A stretch of DNA of 64,000 bases from Bacteroidales bacterium (GCA_017415715.1 JAFQFD010000012.1:20522-84521); one strand, 5' to 3'. Counted from the stretch's first letter, positions 32,935 to 41,966 are shown. Notes: a model not told the origin generated them from the letters alone. A program made the numbers and translations.

Positions 32935-34023
32935 TTATTTCTCATGGATTCTGGCGAATTCTATTCCTGAATATAGTTTCTGTCTGTCCAACTTCTGAGT
33001 TGTGAAATCCAGATAATCACGATAGATCATATTCATATCTATTCTTGTATGGTAAGATGACTTGTCCAGACGGACCGGGATGATGTGTTTGTCAAGACTT
33101 ACAGAATATTCGATTTCCATGGTGACATACTTGGATTTCGCCGAATTCTCCGAAACGACGAACACAACGGAAGATGCCTTGCGGATTGCTTTTGTTATAA
33201 CCTCCTGGAAATGCTCACCGCTGTGGATTGACTCTTCGTCTATCCAATATTTTATTCCCTTTTCAGCAAGAGCATCTTTTATCATCTTGATCTTTCCACT
33301 ATGACTATCTTCCCTTGCATAGCTGATAAACACTTCATGATCCATCTCATCAGCCGACCTGAAAGGAGTCTGCTCTAAATCTGACTCTTGATCATGCTCT
33401 TCAGAATAATCGTTGTAATTGGACGATCTGATTTTTGATGCAGCTGCATTGACAGCCAGATTCTCGAATAAGTCAATGTAGTCCATCTCATTTACCTTGC
33501 CGTGCTCTGCATATAAATATAGCTCTACATGAAGTGAACGGTTTGTTGACGAAAGATTAGCTGATATTACTTCCGCCATCATACGGCCGACAACCGGCAT
33601 AGGAATCTCGGCATTTCCAGCACCTATATATGGAAAAGCAATAGAATCAAGTTCGAGGGCGTCGAGTATTCTGAAACATTTATCTGCTGAATGCCTGATG
33701 ACAAATTCCCGAAGGTCCTCTGCCGTCACAAGACCGCTGGGGAGTCTGTGGAAATCCTTTGTCATACAATGAAACACGAACTTCTGATGGGGCAGCTTTC
33801 CGGATGTCGACACAACGACATCACCTAATTTAGACGGAGTGTGCCTCTGCGCATCGCGCTGAATCTCCTCGCCACCGGCAAGAAGGATAGCCCGCGAGAC
33901 ACCTCCTCTCATAGAGATATCCGTATCATCTGAACTGACAATGACACTCGCCTTGCTGGTCGTAATGTCTCCGAAGATTACGGTCAATGTCGATTTGTTG
34001 AAAGTGTAAGTTCTAGAATCCAT
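32935..34023 (-). CDS. Macro-TIR fusion protein
   Basis: A 362-residue protein with two domains. Residues 1-185 are a macro (ADP-ribose-binding) domain: VIFGDITTSKASVIVSSDDT, GGVSRAILLAGGEEIQRDA, and IAFPYIGAGNAEIPM give the binding loops. The usual NAAN is replaced by SSDD, so catalysis as a hydrolase is doubtful and a sensor is more likely. A polar, acidic linker (186-228) leads to a TIR domain (229-345): EVFISYAREDS, a BB-loop-like KYWIDEESIHSGEHF, and SKYVTMEIEY, where E303 matches the catalytic Glu of NADase TIRs. No membrane segment is seen. The gene is three bases after the CCA-enzyme stop. TIR domains in bacteria make NAD-derived signals and macro domains read them, so both ends of a signalling loop may be in one chain. 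Confidence 0.85.
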   Translation of the reverse strand: MDSRTYTFNKSTLTVIFGDITTSKASVIVSSDDTDISMRGGVSRAILLAGGEEIQRDAQRHTPSKLGDVVVSTSGKLPHQKFVFHCMTKDFHRLPSGLVTAEDLREFVIRHSADKCFRILDALELDSIAFPYIGAGNAEIPMPVVGRMMAEVISANLSSTNRSLHVELYLYAEHGKVNEMDYIDLFENLAVNAAASKIRSSNYNDYSEEHDQESDLEQTPFRSADEMDHEVFISYAREDSHSGKIKMIKDALAEKGIKYWIDEESIHSGEHFQEVITKAIRKASSVVFVVSENSAKSKYVTMEIEYSVSLDKHIIPVRLDKSSYHTRIDMNMIYRDYLDFTTQKLDRQKLYSGIEFARIHEK

Positions 34024-34026
34024 ATG

Positions 34027-35286
34027 TTATCCATTATTGTTTCTATTCATGAGAGCTTCCAAGGCTTCAGATTGTGTGAGTCTTGGGTTTTTGAAGGCCA
34101 GGCTCAGCAGATATTCCTGACACTCCTTGATCATTGGTCCTGGCGTAAGGCCCAACTCATTTATTATATCTTTCCCTGAAACCGGAAGCTTGTAGCCATA
34201 CATTGCCGTTCCGTCTTCGGTCATGGCTGACGATCGGTGCTTGATTTCAATAATCTTTGCTTCCCCGTCGGACAATGATGCAGCAAGAAGAAGAACCTCT
34301 TTGAATCTGTCAGCGGTGACGCACTTATGCTGCATTTCTCTTATCCTGGAGTCCTCGACAGTTTCCCATTGCAAGACTTCCGAACAGCATTGGATCAGGC
34401 AGGTGATGTCTGAGACTTCAGCGATAGAAAGTCTAAGTCTGTCCATGATGTCGCGAGCTCTCTGACTATCATAAAGCAAAGCAGCAAGCCTGAGACGCAT
34501 ATCGGCTGTCTCCAATGACAGTGTCCTCAAAGCCCTTATGGCAGCATTTGATGGCATTTCCTGCAAGACATATTCAACAGCCCCTATGGTGCAGAGCAGT
34601 TCGACTGCCATTGCCGGCCTGTCGTCCTGAAGCATTTTCAGGAACTCCTCGCTGATTCTCGCCGGAGTCAGTATAGACATTCTCGGCACCATTGCCTTCA
34701 TCGCTGCGAGAGTCTCTTTTTCTATCTCCCAGCCGAAGCGGGCGGCGAAGCGGACGCATCGCAGGATGCGGAGCGGGTCCTCGTCGTATGTGCGATATGG
34801 GTCTGCCGGTGTACGGATTATATGATCATGTATATCCTCCAGGCCTTTGCCTGTGATATCTACGATTTCTCCAGTTGAAACATTCTGATATAAAGCATTC
34901 ACAGTCAAGTCTCTGCGCATGCAATCTTCCTCGTGAGTGCCATATGATGTCACAGGATTGCGACTCTCCCTGTCAGGATATGACTCCTTACGGGTCTGGA
35001 CTGACTCCAGTTCTATTTCAGGGTATTCAGCAAGACGGAACTTGGCGGTATGATAATCATGAAAGACAGAGGGTTCAGAAACTGTATGACCTTCTGCATG
35101 AAGCCACTGTGCCAGTCTGATGCCTCCGTCTGGAAGCGCCACCGATATGTCTATGTCCTTGATCTCGCATCCCATGATGTCATCACGGCAGCATCCACCC
35201 ACAAAAAAGACCCTGTTCTCGAACTCTGTGTCCGAGATCAGCGTCTTCAGACGGTCTCTTATCTCTATGTATATAGATTTGTCCAA
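34027..35286 (-). CDS. cca: CCA-adding tRNA nucleotidyltransferase
   Basis: A 419-residue class II nucleotidyltransferase. The catalytic head has FFVGGCCRDD (residues about 28-35) and DIDISV with the two metal-binding Asp (44 and 46). RRDLTVNALYQ and PLRILRCVRFAARFGW are the diagnostic downstream motifs, the last for template-like base recognition. An HD-like and helical tail completes the normal length. It adds or repairs the CCA end of tRNAs. The macro-TIR gene follows by three bases, and the phosphatase stop lies one base upstream. This is the middle gene of a three-gene operon. Confidence 0.93.
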   Translation of the reverse strand: MDKSIYIEIRDRLKTLISDTEFENRVFFVGGCCRDDIMGCEIKDIDISVALPDGGIRLAQWLHAEGHTVSEPSVFHDYHTAKFRLAEYPEIELESVQTRKESYPDRESRNPVTSYGTHEEDCMRRDLTVNALYQNVSTGEIVDITGKGLEDIHDHIIRTPADPYRTYDEDPLRILRCVRFAARFGWEIEKETLAAMKAMVPRMSILTPARISEEFLKMLQDDRPAMAVELLCTIGAVEYVLQEMPSNAAIRALRTLSLETADMRLRLAALLYDSQRARDIMDRLRLSIAEVSDITCLIQCCSEVLQWETVEDSRIREMQHKCVTADRFKEVLLLAASLSDGEAKIIEIKHRSSAMTEDGTAMYGYKLPVSGKDIINELGLTPGPMIKECQEYLLSLAFKNPRLTQSEALEALMNRNNNG

Positions 35287-35793
35287 CTATTGGAGTCCTT
35301 CTTTTATCTCGTCAAACAGATTCTTACATGCATCCTCCAGAAGGTCCAGGACCATTCCGAAGCCCTCGCTTCCCATATAATAAGGGTCAGGAATATATGT
35401 CATCCTGCTGTTTTTCAGATAGCTGGCCATCCTCTTGATCTTGTGCGTGGCTTCCACTGAAGGGGCAAGATGCATAAGGTCCTCATAATTCCTGTCGTCC
35501 ATAGCTATGATCAGGTCAAAATCAAGAAAGTCCAGGGACGATACAGGTCTGGAGCGATGCGTCAGGGCGAAGCCGCGGTAGAGCGCAGCCGTACGCATGC
35601 GACGGTCCGGCAGCTCGCCTCTGTGACCGCCATATGTACCCGCAGAGTCCGCCTCAATCCTGTCCTCCATCCCGTTCTCTCGCACAAAATGCTCTAATAT
35701 ACCCTGAGCCGCCGGAGAACGGCATATATTCCCAAGGCACACGAAAAGGACTTTGTATTTGTTATTGATATTCAAATCGTTATGATTATTCAT
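35287..35793 (-). CDS. Low-molecular-weight protein tyrosine phosphatase
   Basis: A 168-residue phosphatase. The P-loop is VCLGNICRSPAA (C19 and R25) and the general acid is in YIPDPYYMG near 125. The frame extends to an ATG at 35895, but a perfect -7 box at 35854-35861 is inside that extension, so M35 (35793, MNNHNDLNINN) is the better start. These enzymes act on phosphotyrosine proteins or control polysaccharide kinases. Here it is the first gene of a run with cca and macro-TIR. It ends at the start of cca. Confidence 0.88.
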   Translation of the reverse strand: MNNHNDLNINNKYKVLFVCLGNICRSPAAQGILEHFVRENGMEDRIEADSAGTYGGHRGELPDRRMRTAALYRGFALTHRSRPVSSLDFLDFDLIIAMDDRNYEDLMHLAPSVEATHKIKRMASYLKNSRMTYIPDPYYMGSEGFGMVLDLLEDACKNLFDEIKEGLQ

Positions 35794-35853
35794 ATTTTTA
35801 TGGTTTACACTACGGTTTACAATATCTTCTATTGTATTTTCTGTAAGTCTCTG

Positions 35854-35861
35854 CAAAGATA
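35854..35861 (-). promoter_or_regulatory. -7 box (TATCTTTG) for the phosphatase-cca-macro-TIR operon
   Basis: A perfect TAnnTTTG on the minus strand, 60 bases before the chosen ATG at 35793. I saw no matching -33 TTTG. The 170 bases on the other side (35896-36041) hold no feature that I can name. Confidence 0.55.
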
Positions 35862-36041
35862 AGTAAAGTTTTTCTTTTTCGTCTGCTGTTTTCAAGGGGG
35901 AGTTCCCCTCGCCAGACGGTATTGTCTACCCCGCTTAAAGTTAATCTAATCGCCGAGATTGACAGATAGTTTTACTCGGCAAATTCACGAAAACAATTCA
36001 CGAAATCACTCTATTACCGAGGTGTATTAAATATAAATCAC

Positions 36042-36049
36042 TACATTTG
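36042..36049 (+). promoter_or_regulatory. -7 box (TACATTTG) for the AT-rich lipoprotein
   Basis: A perfect TAnnTTTG, 26 bases before the ATG at 36076, at the usual distance. Confidence 0.6.
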
Positions 36050-36075
36050 TGTACCTCATATAAACTAATCTGCTT

Positions 36076-36831
36076 ATGAAAAAGCTTCTATTTTTATTTC
36101 TCGTCATTGCTCTTGCATCTTGCAATAGTGTCGGTAACGCCCCTACCGTAATAGATGAGAAATTCGACCCGACATTAGATTCATTATATATCCAATGTAA
36201 AGACTTAAAAGGCATTGGAGAACTTCGTATAGGAAAAGTCACGTATCGACAAGTCAAGAAAGATAAAGGCATTACTCTTTCTCCTATCTTATTCGACACA
36301 TACACCAATTTTTATAATGGCTTTTGGGGTGAATCCAGTAGTATGGAGTTAGCAAACTACATTGAAGATAACGCGACTAAAATTAAGCAATTTCACGTTG
36401 GTAAGTATAAAGTTGGCGAACTGACTATTGACGATGTTGACCTTGCTTTCTATCGCGACACATTGGTTGCAATCTCATTCGACTGTTCCGATAAACTGCT
36501 GGAACATTACAAATCAAAGTATGGAAACGGCAAGGGGAGCAACTACCGTTACACATATTCTCGTGGTGAATATGGTGAAAAGGGATATGTGTTTGAATGC
36601 AAGGAAAAAGAAGACAGAATGTGGGCAAATGAACGTGTCACGATGAAATATGAGCATTACTGGGACCAACGTACGGCTACGGACGAAAGACAAAGGGTAT
36701 ATGGTTCAACATCGTGCGTAATTTCATCTAACGATAGATACGACGATTTTCTTAATGAGTTAAATAAACATAAGAAAGCATATAAGGAACTGAAAGAAGC
36801 AAAAACCCAAGCTTCATATGACAGTCTTTAA
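36076..36831 (+). CDS. Hypothetical lipoprotein, AT-rich
   Basis: A 251-residue predicted lipoprotein (lipobox ALASCNS near residue 16). No family is recognised. The mature part has short charged strands and a Lys/Glu-rich helical tail (NELNKHKKAYKELKEAK). Base composition and codon choice (aaa, tta, gat, cgt) are visibly more AT-rich than the neighbours, which points to recent acquisition. The gene has its own promoter and stands alone, with no mobility gene next to it. It lies upstream of a pair of REP-like elements and a minus-strand terminator. Confidence 0.6.
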   Translation: MKKLLFLFLVIALASCNSVGNAPTVIDEKFDPTLDSLYIQCKDLKGIGELRIGKVTYRQVKKDKGITLSPILFDTYTNFYNGFWGESSSMELANYIEDNATKIKQFHVGKYKVGELTIDDVDLAFYRDTLVAISFDCSDKLLEHYKSKYGNGKGSNYRYTYSRGEYGEKGYVFECKEKEDRMWANERVTMKYEHYWDQRTATDERQRVYGSTSCVISSNDRYDDFLNELNKHKKAYKELKEAKTQASYDSL

Positions 36832-36879
36832 TGTATTCAAAAATCAAGTGTATTCAGAAAAATCGAGAGTCTGTCAGAG

Positions 36880-36915
36880 AAAAGAAAAAGGCATTCAGCG
36901 AGGGCTGAATGCCTT
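36880..36915 (-). terminator. Rho-independent terminator after alanine racemase
   Basis: The perfect 12-bp inverted repeat AAGGCATTCAGC ... GCTGAATGCCTT has a four-base loop. On the minus strand it is followed by a T-rich tract (TTTTTCTTTTC overlapping the stem end). It lies 190 bases beyond the alr stop, after the REP-like pair. Confidence 0.75.
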
Positions 36916-36986
36916 ATCCGTTGAAGCATCCGTTGAAGTTGCATTCCCTGTATAGTAGCTAAAGAACCTATTATCGCCTTGTCCAA

Positions 36987-37097
36987 GCGTCCATCATCAA
37001 AACACTCGAAAACCTGTCGGACGGTACCTGAAATCGGGTAATTCTCACAAATTCCGGCACCGTCCATCATCAAAATGCCCGAAATAATGTCGGACGC
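36987..37097. repeat. Pair of 38-nt REP-like elements
   Basis: Two copies, 36987-37024 and 37060-37097, each 38 nt, begin (C/G)CGTCCATCATCAAAA and end TGTCGGACG. The ends are partly complementary (CGTCC/GGACG). The inner 13 bases differ. They lie 73 bases apart start to start, with a 35-base spacer whose own ends (CGGTACC/GGCACCG) can pair with one wobble. The same pair recurs at 42196-42306. Confidence 0.8.
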
Positions 37098-37103
37098 TTC
37101 CGT

Positions 37104-38213
37104 TTATTTCACGACTATGCGTTCTATGCGGCGCGGAACCGAGGTCAGGATTTCATATGGTATGGTACCCAGTCTCTCCGCCAGTTCCGTGATTGTCGGG
37201 TCTTCGCCGAATATTGTCACTGTGTCACCGACCTTTACATCAAGTCCTGTGACATCAAGCATGCACATGTCCATGCATATGTTTCCTATTGTCGGAACTC
37301 TGTGGCCGTTTACCGAAAAGAAACCCTTGCCGCAACTCAGATGACGGTCTACACCGTCGGCATATCCTACTGGAATGGTTGCGACCACTGTGCCTTCCGG
37401 TGCTATGATTCCACGACGGCCATATCCTACTGTTCCATCTTCGGGTTTGAGAGTCTTCACCTGAAGGACCTTGCACTTGAACGATGCCACCGGAGCCAGC
37501 TTCCTGCCAGGAATCGCGCTCACGCCATAGATGCCGATGCCGAGACGGACCATGTCGAACTGATATTCAGGAAACCTCTCGATTCCTGCAGAATTCAGTA
37601 TATGATATAACGGCTTGTAGCCTAATGATGCAGTCAATGCGTCTGCATTCTCATTGAAAAGTCTGATCTGCTCCAATGTGAATTCATCACAGGCAGGATC
37701 GTCAGATGCAGCAAGATGCGAATATACCGACTTGACTTTCACCGCCTTGCAGGTCTTGAGGAAGTCCATAAGTTCAGGTAGTTCGTCGGTCATGAAACCG
37801 AGCCTGTGCATTCCTGTATCAAGCTTTATATGTATAGGATAGTCTGTCACTCCCCTCTCATCGAGTACGTCGCAGAGGACGCGGAGGGCATACATGTTCG
37901 GAATCCCCGGCTCAAGCCCATAGCTGACGATGCCTCCGAAGGAGTCCGTTCCTGCAGTCAGCACCATTATAGGAGACTTTATGCCTGCCTGGCGCAGTTC
38001 CATTCCCTCCACAGGATAAGCCACTGCAAGATAGTTTGCTCCAGCCTTCTCCATCAGCGAAGCGAACTGCACTGCTCCGTGGCCATATGCATTGGCCTTC
38101 ACCAGCACCAGAAGCCTGGTCGACTCCTTGAGCATAGACCTGAAATATTTATAATTCTCAAGACATCCTTCAAGGTCAATCTCCAGTCTTGAGAAATCAC
38201 TGCTTATATACAT
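37104..38213 (-). CDS. alr: Alanine racemase
   Basis: A 369-residue PLP enzyme that makes D-alanine for peptidoglycan. The PLP lysine is K39 in VKANAYGHGAV. The C-terminal domain contains the motif VGYGRRGI and the acidic GNICMDMCMLDVT near 310. SIP-type residues around the phosphate (RLGIGIYGV) are in place. Length is normal. The gene stands alone, divergent from a zinc metallopeptidase gene, with back-to-back -7 boxes between them. Its transcript may run through a pair of REP-like elements to the terminator at 36880-36915. Confidence 0.94.
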   Translation of the reverse strand: MYISSDFSRLEIDLEGCLENYKYFRSMLKESTRLLVLVKANAYGHGAVQFASLMEKAGANYLAVAYPVEGMELRQAGIKSPIMVLTAGTDSFGGIVSYGLEPGIPNMYALRVLCDVLDERGVTDYPIHIKLDTGMHRLGFMTDELPELMDFLKTCKAVKVKSVYSHLAASDDPACDEFTLEQIRLFNENADALTASLGYKPLYHILNSAGIERFPEYQFDMVRLGIGIYGVSAIPGRKLAPVASFKCKVLQVKTLKPEDGTVGYGRRGIIAPEGTVVATIPVGYADGVDRHLSCGKGFFSVNGHRVPTIGNICMDMCMLDVTGLDVKVGDTVTIFGEDPTITELAERLGTIPYEILTSVPRRIERIVVK

Positions 38214-38238
38214 GACGTTTCTTATCTTATAAGACTGA

Positions 38239-38276
38239 CAAAATTACGAAATTATCTGATAAATATGCTATTTTTG
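38239..38276. promoter_or_regulatory. Divergent -7 boxes for alr and the zinc metallopeptidase
   Basis: The minus strand has TAATTTTG (38246-38239) 26 bases before the alr ATG. The plus strand has TATTTTTG (38269-38276) upstream of the metallopeptidase, which implies a leader of about 95 bases for that gene. A hairpin (CTGCTTT/AAAGCAG, 38285-38306) lies in the leader. Confidence 0.5.
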
Positions 38277-38380
38277 TGAGTGGTCTGCTTTTTGCTCATA
38301 AAGCAGCCGCCATGACCCGGCTATAGCTATGCCCGGTTACGGACAAAATGTCAGTTTAACTTTTAATCAGATATAGAATC

Positions 38381-39052
38381 ATGAACATCTGGATCATTAT
38401 GATCGTCATCATGGGTCTGAGCATGCTGGTTCAGTTCATGCTCCAGAACCGTTTCAACAAGTATTCACAGGTAGGTCTTCCTAACGGCATGACGGGAGCG
38501 GACGTAGCCCGCAAGATGCTGCAGGACAACGGCATCTATGACGTACAGGTCGTTCCTACCAGAGGAATGCTTACAGACCACTATAACCCGCAGACCAAGA
38601 CCGTCGCTCTGAGCGAAGGCGTATATGCCAGCAGGAGCGTCGCTGCTGCGGCCGTGGCGGCGCACGAGTGCGGCCACGCAGTGCAGCACGCGCACGGCTA
38701 CGCGGCGCTCCGCCTCCGCTCTGCGCTCGTTCCGGTAGTGAACTTCGCGTCCAACATAGTGCAGTGGGTGCTGCTGGCTGGACTGATATTCATCAATGTA
38801 TTCCCTGGACTTCTCTGGATCGGAATCATATTGTTTGCCTCAACCACATTATTCAGTTTCGTGACCCTTCCTGTCGAGATCAACGCCAGCAGCAGGGCCA
38901 TCGGATGGCTTACACAGACCGGCATCACACAAGGCGAGACACGCACAATGGCCATTGACGCCCTCAAATGGGCTGCATACACATATGTGATCGCTGCGCT
39001 CGGATCGCTTGCCACACTGCTTTATTACATCGGCCTCGCAAGAAGAGACTAA
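38381..39052 (+). CDS. Membrane zinc metallopeptidase (YugP-like)
   Basis: A 223-residue membrane protein. An N-terminal membrane helix (IIMIVIMGLSMLVQFML) is followed by a soluble part with the zinc motif HECGH (H95, E96, H99). Hydrophobic segments then run from about 115 to 160 and 195 to 215. Family members are annotated as neutral zinc metallopeptidase, DUF/YugP type, and have no firmly known substrate. The glutamate that completes the site may be in VEINASSRAIGWL, whose helix carries an E in the right place. It is followed by an M16 peptidase, 16 bases away, so the two may be co-transcribed. Confidence 0.85.
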   Translation: MNIWIIMIVIMGLSMLVQFMLQNRFNKYSQVGLPNGMTGADVARKMLQDNGIYDVQVVPTRGMLTDHYNPQTKTVALSEGVYASRSVAAAAVAAHECGHAVQHAHGYAALRLRSALVPVVNFASNIVQWVLLAGLIFINVFPGLLWIGIILFASTTLFSFVTLPVEINASSRAIGWLTQTGITQGETRTMAIDALKWAAYTYVIAALGSLATLLYYIGLARRD

Positions 39053-39068
39053 TTCAATCCCCATTCAT

Positions 39069-41966
39069 ATGAAAAGAACCGCAATCCTGGTCGCAGCAGC
39101 TATCAGCCTGTTCCTGACCGCCTGCTCACAGTACAAGTATGAGACTGTGGCAAATGACCCGCTTGAGACAAAGATGTATACCCTGGACAATGGACTCAAG
39201 GTATACATGAGCGTCAACAAGGAGACACCGCGCATCCAGACCTACATCGCAGTGAAGGTCGGAGGCAAGAACGACCCTTCAGAGACCACAGGTCTCGCCC
39301 ACTACTTCGAGCACCTCATGTTCAAGGGCTCGCAGCAGTTCGGAACTTCAGACTATGCTGCCGAGAAACCGCTTCTGGACGAGATAGAAGCGCTTTTTGA
39401 GGTATATAGAAACACAACCGACGAGGCAGAAAGGGCAAAGCTGTATCATCAGATCGACTCTGTCAGCTACCTCGCATCGGACTACTTCATTCCTAACGAA
39501 TATGACAAGCTGATGTCAATCATCGGAGCGCAGGGAACCAACGCATACACATCGACTGACATGACAGTGTATGTGGAGGACATTCCTTCAAACCAGATCG
39601 AAAACTGGGCGCGCATCGAGGCTGACCGCTTCATGAATCCTGTAATCCGCGGATTCCACACAGAACTTGAGACCGTATATGAGGAGAAGAACATGTCGCT
39701 CACACGCGACTTCCGCAAGGCTCTCGAGACTATGGACGGAATGCTCTTCCCGGACCATCCGTACGGCACCCAGACTGTCCTTGGAACACAGGAACACCTG
39801 AAGAATCCTTCAATCACAAACATCAAGAACTACCACAAGACTTATTATGTACCTAACAATATGGCAATCTGTCTGAGCGGTGACTTCGACCCTGACGAGA
39901 TGCTTGCCATCATTGAGAAGTACTTCGGTCAGATGGAGCCAAACAAGGACCTCCCTGAGCTCAAGTTCGAGACTGCCAGTGTAATCGAGTCGCCTATGTC
40001 AAAGGACGTTTACGGACTTGATGCTGAGAACGTCATGATCGGATGGAAATATCCTGGAGCCGGCACGCATGAGGCCATGGTTGCAGATGTCGTTTCATAC
40101 ATCCTTTCAAACGGTTCTGCCGGTCTTATCGACCTCAACCTCAACCAGCAGCAGAAGGTGCTGGGAGCGCAGGCGATGTCATACACACGCCCTGACGCCG
40201 GAGAATTCATCATCATGGCAAATCCTAAGCATGGACAGTCTCTTGAAGAGGTCAAGGATCTCGTTCTTGCAGAGATCGCAAAGCTCCGCAACGGCGAGTT
40301 TGACGAAAGCCTTCTTACTGGAACAATCAACAACCTCAAGCTCAACATGATGGAGGTGATGGAGGAGAACTCCGGAAGAGCCGACATGTATGTACAGTCA
40401 TTTATCAACGGCACAGACTGGGCTGACGAGGTTGCTTGGCTTGACAACCTCAGCAAGGTTACGAAGCAGGACGTGATTGACTGGGCTTCAAAATATCTCG
40501 CTGACAACAACTACGCTGTCGTTTACAAGCGTCAGGGCGAGGATACAACAGTACAGAAGGTTACCGCTCCGAAGATCACCCCTATCAAGTCCAACAGAGA
40601 TGCCCAGAGCGCATTCCTTGCAGAAATCCAGGCGACTGAAGTAAAGCCTATAGAGCCTGTATACGCAGACTACAGCAAGGACATGAGCGTCCTCGACGTA
40701 AAAGGGATTGAGGTTCTTTATGCGCAGAACAAGCTCAATGATATAGCTGGCATCTCATTCGTGTACGAAACAGGAACTGAAGCAGACCCTGCTCTCAATC
40801 TTGCATTCACATACCTCAGCTACCTCGGCACTCCGACAAGAAGCGCGGAGGAAATTGCGCAGCAGATGTATCAGCTCGCATGCAACTTCGGTCTGAGCGC
40901 AGGAAGCAACCGTACATATATTTATGTCAACGGTCTTGCCGAAAACATGCCTGAGGCTATTGCCATCGTCGAAGACCTGGTATACAATGCAGTTGCTGAC
41001 GAAACCATCCTTGCAAACCTCAAGGCAGACATGCTCAAGTCGCGCGCAGATGCAAAGCTCAACCAGAGCGCATGCTTCGGACAGCTTCAGGAGTACATTT
41101 TCTACGGACCTGAGTTCATCAGGAAGACAACCATGACTGACGAGCTGATCAAGAACATCACTTCCGAGGAACTCCTTGCCAAGGTTCGCGATCTTCTAGG
41201 ATGTCAGCATGAGATCCGCTACATAGGCCCGGCATCTGAAACAGAGGCTGCGAGGTTCATAGAAGAGAACCACCTCATTGCAGAGGACCTCAAGCCGCTT
41301 GAGAAGAAGCGTGCTGCGTATCTTCCTGTAGATGCAAGCAAGGTATATCTCGTTCAGTATGACGCAAAGCAGATCTACTATCTGCAGTACTCCAACAGAG
41401 GCGAGAAGCTCGACCTCAAGGCTGACCCATATGTAGCTCTCTACAATGAATATTTCGGTGGCGGAATGAACGCCATCGTGTTCCAGGAGATGCGTGAGGC
41501 GCGCGGTCTTGCATACTCTTCAAGCGCAAGACTCTATCAGCCGTCACACAAGGACGATTCATATATGTATTATGCCTTCATCGCGACACAGAACGATAAG
41601 ATGAAGACCGCTATCGAGGCGTTTGACGAGATCATCAACCAGATGCCGGAGTCCGAGGCTGCATTCAACATCGCCAAGGAAGCGCTCATCAGCGGCATCA
41701 GGACCGACAGGACTACAAGCAGGAACATCCTGAACAAGTACCTGTCTGACCGCGAGCTTGGAGTGACAGAGCCACGCAACAAGCAGATATTCGAAGTTGC
41801 GCAGACACTCACTCTCGAAGACGTGAAGGCAGCGCAGGAGCAGTGGGTGAAGGATCGCACATATGTCTACGGCATCCTCGGCGACATCAAGGACCTTGAC
41901 ACAGACTACCTCAAGACTCTGGGGCCTGTCCAGACACTCACCCTGACAGACATCTTCGGATATTAA
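39069..41966 (+). CDS. M16 (insulinase-family) peptidase lipoprotein
   Basis: A 965-residue zinc peptidase with a lipobox (FLTACSQ near residue 19). The frame opens at 39009 inside the preceding gene, but the ATG at 39069 gives the signal peptide. The inverted zinc motif HYFEH is at 78-82, with the third ligand Glu expected near 155 (ELETVYEEKNMS). A second, inactive M16 unit fills the C-terminal half (GMNAIVFQEMREARGLAYSSSARLY), as expected for a clam-shell protease of this length. It would digest peptides in the periplasm or at the surface. No terminator is obvious directly after the stop, but a strong hairpin lies 77 bases downstream. Confidence 0.93.
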   Translation: MKRTAILVAAAISLFLTACSQYKYETVANDPLETKMYTLDNGLKVYMSVNKETPRIQTYIAVKVGGKNDPSETTGLAHYFEHLMFKGSQQFGTSDYAAEKPLLDEIEALFEVYRNTTDEAERAKLYHQIDSVSYLASDYFIPNEYDKLMSIIGAQGTNAYTSTDMTVYVEDIPSNQIENWARIEADRFMNPVIRGFHTELETVYEEKNMSLTRDFRKALETMDGMLFPDHPYGTQTVLGTQEHLKNPSITNIKNYHKTYYVPNNMAICLSGDFDPDEMLAIIEKYFGQMEPNKDLPELKFETASVIESPMSKDVYGLDAENVMIGWKYPGAGTHEAMVADVVSYILSNGSAGLIDLNLNQQQKVLGAQAMSYTRPDAGEFIIMANPKHGQSLEEVKDLVLAEIAKLRNGEFDESLLTGTINNLKLNMMEVMEENSGRADMYVQSFINGTDWADEVAWLDNLSKVTKQDVIDWASKYLADNNYAVVYKRQGEDTTVQKVTAPKITPIKSNRDAQSAFLAEIQATEVKPIEPVYADYSKDMSVLDVKGIEVLYAQNKLNDIAGISFVYETGTEADPALNLAFTYLSYLGTPTRSAEEIAQQMYQLACNFGLSAGSNRTYIYVNGLAENMPEAIAIVEDLVYNAVADETILANLKADMLKSRADAKLNQSACFGQLQEYIFYGPEFIRKTTMTDELIKNITSEELLAKVRDLLGCQHEIRYIGPASETEAARFIEENHLIAEDLKPLEKKRAAYLPVDASKVYLVQYDAKQIYYLQYSNRGEKLDLKADPYVALYNEYFGGGMNAIVFQEMREARGLAYSSSARLYQPSHKDDSYMYYAFIATQNDKMKTAIEAFDEIINQMPESEAAFNIAKEALISGIRTDRTTSRNILNKYLSDRELGVTEPRNKQIFEVAQTLTLEDVKAAQEQWVKDRTYVYGILGDIKDLDTDYLKTLGPVQTLTLTDIFGY

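Noticed and set aside
34725-34760. Copy of the 72-bp repeat core (GCGAAGCGGACG) within cca
   Set aside because: It encodes the conserved VRFAARFGW motif of the enzyme, so the likeness is by chance.
36987-37097. CRISPR-like reading of the 38-nt repeats with 35-base spacers
   Set aside because: Inner 13 bases differ between copies, each site has only two full repeats, ends are partly palindromic, and no cas genes are in the window. A REP-like element fits better.
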